A program made the position numbers and the translations under genes. 64,000 nucleotides of DNA from the NCBI RefSeq assembly GCF_030019085.1, contig NZ_JASEFJ010000007.1:1-64000 (forward strand), in the 5' to 3' direction. Source of the DNA: Methanoculleus sp. (GTDB taxonomy: Archaea > Halobacteriota > Methanomicrobia > Methanomicrobiales > Methanoculleaceae). The notes beneath the pieces were generated by a model, which worked only from the letters and a program-made list of their open reading frames with translations, did not search any database and had not been told where the DNA came from. Position 1 is the stretch's first letter, and every line of letters starts with the position of its first letter. Below are positions 8,223-16,503 of the stretch, piece after piece.

Positions 8223-8480
8223 ATGAATCCGGAAAGAGACGGTATAACCTGCTGTGCCGCAGACTCACTGCAGCAGGCCAGGATGGTCGAAGTAGGCGGG
8301 GTCAGGCTAAAGATGTTTGACGAGGTCTTCGCAGAGGTCGCTGCCCTTGAGAACAGAGACGACACCGCTCTCGGCGCGGAACTGGTTTCGAGGGTGAGGG
8401 AACATAACTGCATCCCACCCGGTGCCATGGGGCTGTATGCCACCGCACCCATGAAGGAGTTTCACTCCGGCCAGAGGTGA
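8223..8480 (+). CDS. Small arsenic/permease-associated protein
   Basis: 85 residues. The N-terminal part contains a CC pair (ITCCAADSLQQ). The rest reads VEVGGVRLKMFDEVFAEVAAL...ELVSRVREHNCIPPGAMGLYATAPMKEF. This resembles small methanogen proteins encoded beside DUF318 permeases, which are sometimes labelled NAC-family transcription factors; that is my recollection, not a search. It sits 21 bp after the permease and 6 bp before acr3. Biochemical function unknown. Confidence 0.6.
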   Translation: MNPERDGITCCAADSLQQARMVEVGGVRLKMFDEVFAEVAALENRDDTALGAELVSRVREHNCIPPGAMGLYATAPMKEFHSGQR

Positions 8481-8486
8481 TGACCG

Positions 8487-9611
8487 ATGATGAGCGACCG
8501 TAGCCAGATACAGTCGGAGGCTGCCGCCGGTTCCCGGCTTTCCCTCCTCAACCGCTACCTGACCCTCTGGATCGTCCTTGCGATGGGCGTTGGCATCGCA
8601 ATCGGCTACTTCTTCCCGGGGGTGCCTGCAGCAATCACCGGGTTCTCCGTCGGGACAACATCCATCCCGATCGCCATCGGGCTTATCCTGATGATCTACC
8701 CGCCGCTTGCAAAGGTCCGTTACGAGGATCTGGGACGGGTCTTTCGGGACAGAAAGGTGCTCGGTCTCTCCGTCGTTCTGAACTGGGGCGTCGGCCCGGT
8801 GTTGATGTTCCTCCTGGCAGCGGTCTTCCTTGCAGACCGACCGGAGTTCATGTACGGTCTGATCCTGGTGGGACTTGCCCGGTGCATCGCGATGGTGATC
8901 GTCTGGAATGACCTTGCATGCGGCGACCGAGACTACTGCGCCGCGATCGTGGGTGTGAACTCTATCTTCCAGGTATTCTTCTACGCCCTCTACGCTTACG
9001 TCTTCATCACCGTTCTCCCGCCGCTTCTCGGTATAGCGGCAGGAACGGCAGTGCCGATAACGATCGCAGGCGTCGCGACAACAGTCTTTGTCTTCCTCGG
9101 CATCCCATTCATCGCCGGGATTCTGACACGTTTTACGCTCCTGCGGCTGAAAGGGCACGTCTGGTATGATACACGGTTTATCCCCAGTATATCGCCGATC
9201 ACGCTCTTTGCCCTCCTATTTACAATCGTCGTGATGTTCTCAACCCAGGGCGGGAACATCGTCGCACTCCCCGTGGATGTCCTGCGGATCGCCATCCCGC
9301 TTGTGATCTACTTCCTGTTGATGTTCTTCGTCTCGTTCTGGCTCTCATGGAGACTCAAGGTAGATTACTGTAGAGCAACAGCGCTATCATTTACGGCGGC
9401 GAGTAACAACTTCGAACTCGCCATCGCTGTTGCAATCGGGATCTTCGGGATCGGGTCAGGCGTGGCTTTTGCAACCGTCATAGGACCGCTGATCGAGGTT
9501 CCTGTGCTCATTTCCCTGGTGAACGTGGCACTCAAGATCCGCGATCGGTGGTATGGTGAGGAGACGACAGAAAGATGTCCCCTCGATGCCAATGGAGGAG
9601 ATGCACCATGA
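8487..9611 (+). CDS. ACR3-family arsenite efflux transporter
   Basis: Ten-helix arsenite/antimonite exporter driven by ion gradients. Recognised by [46 protein letters not shown], and the essential-cysteine block [34 protein letters not shown]. The C-terminal block is [42 protein letters not shown]. 374 residues, full length. The downstream DUF2703 gene starts inside its stop codon (ATGA). Confidence 0.95.
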   Translation: MMSDRSQIQSEAAAGSRLSLLNRYLTLWIVLAMGVGIAIGYFFPGVPAAITGFSVGTTSIPIAIGLILMIYPPLAKVRYEDLGRVFRDRKVLGLSVVLNWGVGPVLMFLLAAVFLADRPEFMYGLILVGLARCIAMVIVWNDLACGDRDYCAAIVGVNSIFQVFFYALYAYVFITVLPPLLGIAAGTAVPITIAGVATTVFVFLGIPFIAGILTRFTLLRLKGHVWYDTRFIPSISPITLFALLFTIVVMFSTQGGNIVALPVDVLRIAIPLVIYFLLMFFVSFWLSWRLKVDYCRATALSFTAASNNFELAIAVAIGIFGIGSGVAFATVIGPLIEVPVLISLVNVALKIRDRWYGEETTERCPLDANGGDAP

Positions 9612-10000
9612 AGAAGGAACTCGTCATCGAATGGAGACACGTGGGAGAAGATCTTGATACCACCTGTGACCGGTGCCACGATACCGGAACGGCTCTCAAA
9701 GCAGTCATCTCGGAGATCAGCACCCTCCTTGAGATGGAGGGGGTCAGCGTCAGGCTGGTCGAGAAGGTGCTCCCACCAACGGCCGTCGAGGAGTCAAACT
9801 CCCTCCTCTTCAACGGTATCCCGATCGAGGATCTGCTGGAAGGCGTCGAGGTGATCTCGACACCCTGCGCTTCCTGCGCCTGCATAACCTGTGAAGAGGA
9901 CACAGAGTGCCGGGCGCTCCGCTACAACGGGGAGGACTACGAGGCAATCCCACCGGAACTGATCGGGCTGGCGGCCGCGAGAGCACTCGAGATGGAGTGA
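9608..10000 (+). CDS. DUF2703 protein of arsenic operons
   Basis: A 130-residue soluble protein. It has a CDRCHDTG motif near the N-terminus and a C-terminal cysteine cluster [15 protein letters not shown] (Cys-x2-Cys-x-Cys-x2-Cys), suggesting a thiol or metal-binding fold. The family is often found in ars operons without a known activity. The start at 9608 is supported by GGAGGAG seven bases upstream and by ATGA coupling to acr3. Confidence 0.8.
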   Translation: MKKELVIEWRHVGEDLDTTCDRCHDTGTALKAVISEISTLLEMEGVSVRLVEKVLPPTAVEESNSLLFNGIPIEDLLEGVEVISTPCASCACITCEEDTECRALRYNGEDYEAIPPELIGLAAARALEME

Positions 10001-10012
10001 TGGTGCTGCGCT

Positions 10013-10366
10013 ATGGAGCCCATAACCCTGGTCACATGCTCCGGGCTCTCCAGCACGGGGAAGGTGACCGCCAGGGCCGGGATGGTGGTCATGCAGCGGT
10101 TTCCAGATAGCGTGGAGGAGTGTATCCCGGCAACCCGGCTCCAGGGACCGCCATGCGGCAGAGTTCTCGCTCTGGACGGCTGTGAAGATACCTGTGCGCT
10201 TAAAAAACTCCGGGAGACCGGGGTGGAACCAGACCTCCACATCGTCGCGACCGAGTGCGGGATCGTGAAAAACGGAATGGAAGAACCGCGGTTCGACGAG
10301 ATAGAGCGGCTGGCGGGTGTGGTGATCGGGGCGATACGGGACGGACGGCCAACCCCCTCGAGGTGA
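10013..10366 (+). CDS. DGC-domain putative zinc-binding protein
   Basis: A 117-residue protein. It shows the CSGLSSTGKVTARAG start and the ALDGCEDTCALKKLRETG motif (the D-G-C of the DGC domain). Further cysteines are at about 37, 49 and 82. Proteins of this type are predicted zinc-binding and commonly accompany metal and redox genes. It closes the arsenic operon; a T-rich stretch (TGTTTTTAATCC) near 10453 could serve as terminator. Confidence 0.8.
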   Translation: MEPITLVTCSGLSSTGKVTARAGMVVMQRFPDSVEECIPATRLQGPPCGRVLALDGCEDTCALKKLRETGVEPDLHIVATECGIVKNGMEEPRFDEIERLAGVVIGAIRDGRPTPSR

Positions 10367-10581
10367 GGCTTCCACTACTACGGTGGCCTGACAGAACCGG
10401 AGGATACGGGCATGCCCCCGGTCCCCCGTCGACATTACCGGGGCCAGGAAGACTGTTTTTAATCCATACTTGTTAACACCATCACTTAGTTAAGCAGGTG
10501 TCTTTAATATAGACCGCTCCCAAATTTATGATAACAAACACCTCCAGGCCTCCCAAACAGAGGCCTATCGGAGAAGACAGA

Positions 10582-11673
10582 ATGGATGTGGTTATTATTA
10601 CAAAACAGGGTCATCTTCTGCTCGTCATGCTTGGTGTCTGTGCAGTTCTCCTCTGCGCTTCCGCCGCGTGCACAACAACCGCCCCCGAAACGCCCTCCAC
10701 CGCTGAAACCCGCGCGATAACCGATATGGTGGGCCGGACCGTCGTTGTCCCGTCAGAGATTGAGAGCGTCCTCTGCACCTCGCCGCCGTCGACGATGCTC
10801 GTCTACATGGTCGCACCCGATCGACTTGGGGGCTGGAACTTCCTGCCCGAGATAGAATACATCCCTGATGAGTATGCAGCGCTCCCGGTCGTCGGGGGAT
10901 GGTTCGGGAAAGAGACCGGGAACTACGAGACCTTCATATCGATGCACCCCGACATCGTAATCGAGGGCTACACCACCGATGGCGGGGCGGCGCGTGCCAC
11001 CATCGCCGAACGACAGGAGAAGATGGGTTCCATCCCTGTCGTCGCCGTCGAGGATACCACCAACGCCACCGGCTACTCCAAGCCCATCAGGTTCATGGGC
11101 GACCTCCTCGGTGAGGAGGAACAGGCCGAAGCGATGATCGCGTTCTACGAAGGGGTGCTTACCATCGTGACCGAACGGGTGGCCTCGATCCCGGACGACG
11201 AGCGGGTTCGGGTCTACTACGCCGAGGGTCCGAAAGGGCTCGCGACAGATCCCACGGGCTCGCAACACTCCGAACTCATCGAACTCTGTGGTGGGACAAA
11301 CATTGCAGACTGCGCACTCACACCCGGGATGGGGATGACCGAGGTCTCGATGGAGCAGATCATCTCCTGGGACCCTGACGTCATACTGGCAGGCGACCCC
11401 GCATTCTACGCCACCGTCTGGACAGACCCGCTCTGGCAGGATATCACCGCCGTGAAGACAGAGCGGGTCTATCTCATCCCGCGGACGGCGTTCTGCTGGT
11501 TTGACCGCCCACCAGGGATCAACCGGATCATCGGCATCCCCTGGACCGCGAAAGTCCTCTATCCCGACCTCTTCGGGGATATGGACTTAGAGGGGCTTGT
11601 CAAGGAGTATCACGACCTCTTCATCCATGTATCGCTCTCCGACGACCAGATCCAGGAGATCCTGAACCCCTGA
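10582..11673 (+). CDS. ABC transporter substrate-binding lipoprotein (iron/corrinoid type)
   Basis: Extracellular binding protein of the FepB/BtuF class. The signal peptide is hydrophobic (HLLLVMLGVCAVLLCASAAC), with a lipobox-like Cys followed by a Thr-rich linker. Residues from about 50 are the N-lobe (ITDMVGRTVVVPSEIESVLC...), then the backbone helix (FMGDLLGEEEQAEAMIAFYEG), then the C-lobe (VRVYYAEGPKGL...LIELCGGTNIA...VSMEQIISWDPDVILAGD). ATG 10582 has RBS GGAGAAGA. It is followed at 13 bp by the methyltransferase gene. The ligand (Fe chelate, corrinoid or other metal complex) is not deducible from sequence. Confidence 0.88.
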   Translation: MDVVIITKQGHLLLVMLGVCAVLLCASAACTTTAPETPSTAETRAITDMVGRTVVVPSEIESVLCTSPPSTMLVYMVAPDRLGGWNFLPEIEYIPDEYAALPVVGGWFGKETGNYETFISMHPDIVIEGYTTDGGAARATIAERQEKMGSIPVVAVEDTTNATGYSKPIRFMGDLLGEEEQAEAMIAFYEGVLTIVTERVASIPDDERVRVYYAEGPKGLATDPTGSQHSELIELCGGTNIADCALTPGMGMTEVSMEQIISWDPDVILAGDPAFYATVWTDPLWQDITAVKTERVYLIPRTAFCWFDRPPGINRIIGIPWTAKVLYPDLFGDMDLEGLVKEYHDLFIHVSLSDDQIQEILNP

Positions 11674-11686
11674 GGCCTGATCTGGC

Positions 11687-12328
11687 ATGGAACATGAAAT
11701 GGGCAGGTTCGACCGTGAGGGAGCAGAGCGTATGGACCGGATCGCAAAGACCGCTTTCGCCCCGGTCTACCCCGTGATCGCGGAACAGATCCTCGATCGG
11801 TGCGGGATCAGAAGTGGTCGGTGCCTCGACGTCGGCAGTGGCCCGGGGTCACTCGGGATCGCGCTTGCACAGGCAAGCGACCTTACGGTCACGCTCCTCG
11901 ACTCATCTCCGGATATGCTCGAGGTCGCCAAAGAGAACATCAGGAAGAACGGGCTTTTGGGCCGCGTCTCGCTCCTCGCAGGCGATGTCCACGACATCCC
12001 GCTCCCTCCGGACTCCGTTGACCTTGTGGTCAGTCGCGGCTCGCTCTTCTTCTGGGAGGACCTCGCCCGGGCATTCTCCGAGATCTACCGTGTTCTCGCG
12101 CCCGGCGGGAAGACCTACATCGGCGGCGGGTTCGGGACCGCTGAACTCAGAGACTCGATCGCGGCCACAATGACAGAAGAGAACCCAGACTGGAAGAGTT
12201 TCCGGGATAGAAATCTCGGCCCTGGCAACCGGACGCGGATCGCCGGGGTCGTCGCAGGCCTCGGGCTCCCTCACCGGATCATCAGCGACGATTCAGGGTA
12301 CTGGGTCATGATGGAGAAGAGTGAGTAG
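11687..12328 (+). CDS. Class I SAM-dependent methyltransferase
   Basis: 213 residues with a standard Rossmann methyltransferase layout. Motif I is CLDVGSGPGSLGIALA (about 45-60), the acidic motif II LTVTLLDSSPDMLEVA, then GDVHDIPLPPDSVDLVVSRGSLFFWEDLARAFSEIYRVLAPGGKTYIGGG. The family cannot give the substrate. It lies in an operon between the binding protein and the radical SAM gene (2 bp apart), so a role in modifying the transported ligand or its cofactor is plausible but inferred. Confidence 0.85.
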   Translation: MEHEMGRFDREGAERMDRIAKTAFAPVYPVIAEQILDRCGIRSGRCLDVGSGPGSLGIALAQASDLTVTLLDSSPDMLEVAKENIRKNGLLGRVSLLAGDVHDIPLPPDSVDLVVSRGSLFFWEDLARAFSEIYRVLAPGGKTYIGGGFGTAELRDSIAATMTEENPDWKSFRDRNLGPGNRTRIAGVVAGLGLPHRIISDDSGYWVMMEKSE

Positions 12329-12330
12329 GC

Positions 12331-13392
12331 ATGCAGTGTTCCATCTGCGAGAACCGTTGTGCCATCCCACCCGGCAGGACGGGGCGGTGCAGGATGTACG
12401 CAAACGAGGGCGGGAAGATTGTCGAACGGTTCCCCGACCATTACATCGCGACGATGCCGATATCTATCGAGACGATGCCGATGTGCCACTACCATCCCAG
12501 GGAGACATTCCTGCAGGCGAGCGGTATCGGGTGTACTTTCTCCTGTGGTGGGTGCATATCAGAGACGGTTGCCCACCACGCAGAGGCCGTCTCAGGTGCT
12601 CTCAAGCATGTTCCACCCGATGTGCTGGTCAGGCGTGCCCGGGAGTGGGGGTGCCGCGGGATCGCATTCTGCCTCAACGACCCGACCGCCATGCACCAGA
12701 CCTTCCTCCGGGTTGCCAGGGCGGCGCACGATGCCGGGCTCCTCGTCGGATGCGCGACAAACGGTTACTACACCGAAGAATCCCTCCGCGATCTTGCACC
12801 CGCAATCGATTTTGCAAACATCGGGCTGAAAGGAGTCTCCGATGCATGCTATCGCGCATGCGGTGCGATCTCAGCCGAACCGGCCTTCAGAACGGTGCGG
12901 ACGCTTTTTGAGGCGGGTGTCCACGTCGAGGTATCCTGCATCTACGCCCGGGGTTCCGAAGACGAACTTCGCGCCGCTGCCGCCCGGATTGAGGAGATAT
13001 CTCCAGATATACCGTTCCTCGTTATGCGGTTCATACCGTTCGGCGACGAACCGCCGGAGAGGGAACCGACGATCGCCGAGTCGGAGCGGATCTGTGATGA
13101 ACTACGTGAGACACTTCGCTACGTCTACCTCTTCAACTCGCCTGGAACAGAATACCTCAATACAGTATGCCCCTCCTGTGGGGGGACGGTCGTCAGACGT
13201 GAGTTCTTCGGGCCGATGGGGGCACGGACAATCGCGATCCCGCCTGACGCCCGGTGCTCCTGCGGTTTTTCACTCCCTGTAACTGGAAGTATCGGCGAAA
13301 GGCCCTACGCCGAGCCCGGTATGATGGGCGGCTACCGGTTCACCAGGGCGCTTGAGATGGTCCACGCCATCCTGGTCTGCCTCGGCGTGTAA
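12331..13392 (+). CDS. AmrS/PflA-like radical SAM protein
   Basis: A 353-residue radical SAM enzyme. The cluster motif is CTFSCGGC (CX3CX2C, about 65-72). It is preceded by an N-terminal CSICENRC...GRC zinc-like knuckle and ended by a CPSCGG...CSCG ribbon, the arrangement of AmmeMemoRadiSam and pyruvate-formate-lyase-activating-enzyme relatives. The reaction is unknown. It is embedded in an ABC uptake locus. The TAA stop is in the same frame as the following binding-protein fragment, with only 33 bp between that stop and the next GTG. Confidence 0.85.
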   Translation: MQCSICENRCAIPPGRTGRCRMYANEGGKIVERFPDHYIATMPISIETMPMCHYHPRETFLQASGIGCTFSCGGCISETVAHHAEAVSGALKHVPPDVLVRRAREWGCRGIAFCLNDPTAMHQTFLRVARAAHDAGLLVGCATNGYYTEESLRDLAPAIDFANIGLKGVSDACYRACGAISAEPAFRTVRTLFEAGVHVEVSCIYARGSEDELRAAAARIEEISPDIPFLVMRFIPFGDEPPEREPTIAESERICDELRETLRYVYLFNSPGTEYLNTVCPSCGGTVVRREFFGPMGARTIAIPPDARCSCGFSLPVTGSIGERPYAEPGMMGGYRFTRALEMVHAILVCLGV

Positions 13393-13425
13393 TCCGACAC
13401 CGAACTCGCCAGGATCTGGGCAGAC

Positions 13426-14067
13426 GTGATAAGGGACGACTTTATCCACGACCTCCACGGGAAGATCCAGCGGATAGACGGATACCTCGGTCTCGTCAGG
13501 GAACTCGGGGAGCGTGCCGGCCGCCCCGAAGCGGCAGAGAGGCTCACAACCTACATCGGCGACCGTCTGGCGGCGGTCTCGTCGGCAGTCGAGGGTTGCC
13601 GCCGCCCCAGGGTTTACTACTCGATGGGGACGCCGCTCTTTGCCCTGAACGCCGAACGGTTCGAGATGGACCTTGTGGAGGCAGCAGGCGGCGACCCGGT
13701 CAACCGCAGGATCGAACGTGCCGGAAAGCCCGGCGTCAACATAACCCCGGAAGAGTTTGCCGCGCTCAACCCCGAGTATATATTCATATCCGGGTTCCTC
13801 TCGGCACCGGTCTCAGACTATCTTGCGGCATGCCGGAGACAGGGGCTATCTGCCGATGCCATCGAGAACCACCAGGTCTACACCATGCCGCCAGGCTGGG
13901 ACTTCGGAAACCCACGCTGGGTTCTTGGTCTCTCCGCCATCGCCAGCACCCTCCACCCTGAGCGTGCCAGATTCGACCTCGCTGCAGAACAGGAGGGGTT
14001 CTACCGGACGTTTTACGGGACCGACGCCACCGCGGTGTTAGGGAACCGGTCGTTCTACCGGCCATAG
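13426..14067 (+). CDS. Half substrate-binding protein (C-lobe only), possibly truncated
   Basis: 213 residues matching the linking helix and C-lobe of FepB-type binding proteins: RPEAAERLTTYIGDRLAAV, RPRVYYSMGTPLFAL, LVEAAGGDPVNR, NITPEEFAALNPEYIFISGF, QVYTMPPGWDFGNPRW. The N-lobe, signal peptide and lipobox are missing. The frame is open back to the radical SAM stop, giving SDTELARIWADV before the GTG. It could be a decayed gene, a cytoplasmic ligand-handling domain, or the C-terminal part of a fusion interrupted by TAA. Coding quality stays high to the end, which argues against old decay. Confidence 0.6.
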   Translation: MIRDDFIHDLHGKIQRIDGYLGLVRELGERAGRPEAAERLTTYIGDRLAAVSSAVEGCRRPRVYYSMGTPLFALNAERFEMDLVEAAGGDPVNRRIERAGKPGVNITPEEFAALNPEYIFISGFLSAPVSDYLAACRRQGLSADAIENHQVYTMPPGWDFGNPRWVLGLSAIASTLHPERARFDLAAEQEGFYRTFYGTDATAVLGNRSFYRP

Positions 14068-14092
14068 ACGGCAGACCGCGGTGCCGGGGTCA

Positions 14093-14896
14093 TTAAGCCG
14101 CTCCCCTGCCGCGGCCGCTGCAAGGGTTCATCGGGACGCAGACCATTCGATCTGCCTCTTCGATGTAGTGGACACAGATATCGACACCGTAGGCTTCACG
14201 GAGGTTCTCCTTCGTGATGACGTCCTCGGCCGGACCCTGCGCGATCAGCCTGCCGCCCTCGAGGATGGCGACCGAGTGCGAGACCATGAATGCATGGTCG
14301 GGAAAGTGAGTGCTCATCAGGATGGCGATCCCATCGACGGCGAGGCGGTCGATCGTCGCAATCACCTTCATCTGGTTGCCGATGTCAAGGTGCGACGTCG
14401 GTTCGTCGAGGATGAGAAGCGAGGGTTGCTGGGCGAGCGCACGGGCGATCATCACCATCTGCGACTCCCCCCCAGACATCTCCGAGATGGGTTTATCCCG
14501 AAGATGAGATATCCCGATCCGCGCAAACGCCTCCTCCGCCTTCTCGTAATCTTCCTCTTTTGGGACGGAGAAGGTCGAGATATGGGGTGCCCTCCCCATG
14601 AGGACGAAATCAAGCGCCGAAAAAGGGAAGACGGAACGGTGGCCCTGGGGGACGTAGCCGACCTCCCGCGCGACCTCGTTGGGCCGCATTTCGCTGACCC
14701 GACGGCCGTTGATCTCCACATCCCCACTCTGGAGTGTGAGGATGTTAAGGATGCACTTGATCAGGGTCGATTTTCCGGTGCCGTTCCTCCCGAGGAGAGA
14801 GAGAACCTCTCCTCTCCCGAGTGAGAAGGAGACGTCTTCAAACTGCTTTATTAAGCCGTCGTATGAGAACGAGGCGTGCTTGACGTTCAGGATCAT
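14093..14896 (-). CDS. ABC transporter ATP-binding protein (FepC/BtuD type)
   Basis: 267-residue ATPase. Walker A GRNGTGKS (36-43), Q-loop VGYVPQGH, signature EMSGGE, Walker B LLILDEPTSHLD and switch His in MSTHFPDHA are all intact. The order and C-terminal features match the metal-siderophore/cobalamin uptake class. The start overlaps the permease stop by 4 bp (ATGA), so the two are coupled. It faces the binding-protein operon tail to tail. Confidence 0.93.
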   Translation of the reverse strand: MILNVKHASFSYDGLIKQFEDVSFSLGRGEVLSLLGRNGTGKSTLIKCILNILTLQSGDVEINGRRVSEMRPNEVAREVGYVPQGHRSVFPFSALDFVLMGRAPHISTFSVPKEEDYEKAEEAFARIGISHLRDKPISEMSGGESQMVMIARALAQQPSLLILDEPTSHLDIGNQMKVIATIDRLAVDGIAILMSTHFPDHAFMVSHSVAILEGGRLIAQGPAEDVITKENLREAYGVDICVHYIEEADRMVCVPMNPCSGRGRGAA

Positions 14897-16095
14897 GCCC
14901 AGCCGACCTTCTTTTGTGTTAAGAGGTATGCAAAGAACGGCGCCCCCACGAGCGCTGTAAGGATGCCGAGCGGGATCTCAGTTGCGGTCAGGGTTCTCGC
15001 GATATCATCGACTACCAGGAGGAACGAAGCCCCGAGAATGGCTGACACCGGGATAAGCTTGCGGAAATCAGGGCCGACGAGCATTCTCCCAATATGCGGA
15101 ACAACAAGGCCCACCCACCCGATAATCCCGCTGATGCAGACCGCGGAGGCGGTGATGATGGTTGAAGCGACTATGAGCACCACGGTCATCCTCTTCGTGT
15201 CGAGGCCGAGCGCCTGCGCCTCCTCTTCGCCGACCGAGAGGAGATTGATCCGCCACCTGATGAGGTAGAGGCAGAGACTCCCGAGAAGGATCGGCGGGGC
15301 AACCGCGATGATATCGGTGTTTGAGACCGATGAGAGGCTTCCCATCAGCCAGAAGACGATCGCGGGCAAGGTGTCGTAGGGGTCAGCGACATATTTGGCG
15401 AGGGATAGAAGGGCGGAAAAGAGGGAACCGACGATGATTCCAGCGAGGACAAGAATGAGGGTCGAGGAGTTGTGGTAGACGCGGCCGATGCCGTAGGTGA
15501 CAGCGACTGCGACGATCCCGAAGACGAAGGCCGATACCTGGATGACCCAGGGATTGCCCGAGACGAGGATCCCTAGGGCCGCCCCGAACCCGGCGCCAGC
15601 TGCCACACCGAGGATATCGGGTGAGACAAGAGGGTTTCGGAAGAGACCCTGGAACGATGCGCCGGCGAGGGAGAGACCTCCCCCGACGAGCATCGCCGCT
15701 ATCACCCGCGGAAGCCTGATCCGGAAGACGACCGTCTGCTCTGACACCCCCCACGTCTGCTCGAAGGATGGGAGGAGGACCTGATGACCCGAGAGTGTCG
15801 AGAGCAGGGTTGATGTCCAATCGAAGAACGTGTTCGCCGACCCTATTACAAGGATCCGGAAGGTCTCCACCGGGTCCATCATGTACCTCCCGAAGAAGAG
15901 GGAGATGAAGAAGAGGACGATCGGGAGGAGGTAGATCACCCTCTCCAAGGGGATGAAACGGAAGATGGTCTCAGAGATCAGTGCCTCGCTGCGGGAGACT
16001 AAATGCGGAGGATTGATCGTGACGTTCCTTCTTGACTCCTGCCCCGTTTCTGTGATCGTTTCTCTCCCGCAGGTCATCTCACGCACCGACCCCAT
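14893..16095 (-). CDS. ABC transporter permease, FecCD/BtuC family
   Basis: 400 residues with about ten membrane helices. FecCD hallmarks are RLPRVIAAMLVGGGLSLAGASFQGLFRNPLVSPDILGVAAGAGFGAALGI and the C-terminal GWVGLVVPHIGRMLVGPDFRKLIPVSAILGASFLLVVDDIARTLTATEIPLGILTALVGAPFFAYLL. The N-terminus has about 45 extra polar residues before helix 1. The upstream TATA box places transcription start almost on the ATG, so the message is probably leaderless. That supports this long start. Confidence 0.92.
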   Translation of the reverse strand: MGSVREMTCGRETITETGQESRRNVTINPPHLVSRSEALISETIFRFIPLERVIYLLPIVLFFISLFFGRYMMDPVETFRILVIGSANTFFDWTSTLLSTLSGHQVLLPSFEQTWGVSEQTVVFRIRLPRVIAAMLVGGGLSLAGASFQGLFRNPLVSPDILGVAAGAGFGAALGILVSGNPWVIQVSAFVFGIVAVAVTYGIGRVYHNSSTLILVLAGIIVGSLFSALLSLAKYVADPYDTLPAIVFWLMGSLSSVSNTDIIAVAPPILLGSLCLYLIRWRINLLSVGEEEAQALGLDTKRMTVVLIVASTIITASAVCISGIIGWVGLVVPHIGRMLVGPDFRKLIPVSAILGASFLLVVDDIARTLTATEIPLGILTALVGAPFFAYLLTQKKVGWA

Positions 16096-16096
16096 A

Positions 16097-16155
16097 TCAT
16101 ATTTGTATATGAGGTTTATTTAATTCTGGGTTAATGTAAATGATGTAACATTTAC
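16097..16155 (-). promoter_or_regulatory. ABC operon promoter with two inverted repeats
   Basis: An AT-rich island in GC-rich DNA. On the minus strand TTAAATAA (about 16116-16124) is a TATA box about 25 bp before the ATG. TCATAT-TTGT-ATATGA (16097-16112) is a dyad between TATA and start. GTAAATG-ATGTAA-CATTTAC (16136-16155) is a perfect 7-bp-arm dyad upstream of the TATA region. Two dyads bracketing the core promoter suggest repression by a metal- or ligand-sensing regulator, for example of DtxR or ArsR type; the regulator is not identified. Confidence 0.5.
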
Positions 16156-16503
16156 TTCTATGGTAAAAGTGTTTGGTTGAAACCCGTTCCGGGCGTGATG
16201 TAGAACCATGCATACCCGGAGGCATCACCTCCAGCCACCGGTGCACAGGCTACTGGAGCGAGGGTGGTCAGCGCGGCCGGACACGATTGCCATCCACGGC
16301 CCGTCGCTACATCGGCAGGTCGGATCTCTCCTCCGAACCACCTGCGATCGATAGACTGCATTAATGCTTGCAGCCTCTTCACAACACCTTATGCGCGACC
16401 AAAATAGGGGAAAAAAGAGCGGTATGCCCAGCAGCAGTCATTGTTGCCACCTGCGCTCTCTAGCGTGACACGCGAGTGGCCAGGGGGAAACCCCCACCAC
16501 CCC
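16156..16503. other. Intergenic stretch without supported gene
   Basis: Between the ABC promoter and the end of the THEP1-like gene. Short frames here have no recognisable composition. A G5-AAA-C5 hairpin (16483-16495) lies just past the stop of the minus-strand NTPase gene and may terminate it. A purine run GGGGAAAAAAGAG lies near 16406-16420. Confidence 0.5.

Noticed and set aside
8806-10000. Possible second arsenate reductase or thioredoxin in the arsenic operon
   Set aside because: Frames there are ACR3 and DUF2703; no CXXC thioredoxin motif in the expected context.
16158-16382. 74-residue minus-strand frame in the gap after the ABC promoter
   Set aside because: No RBS, no conservation signal visible, and it would start away from any TATA box.
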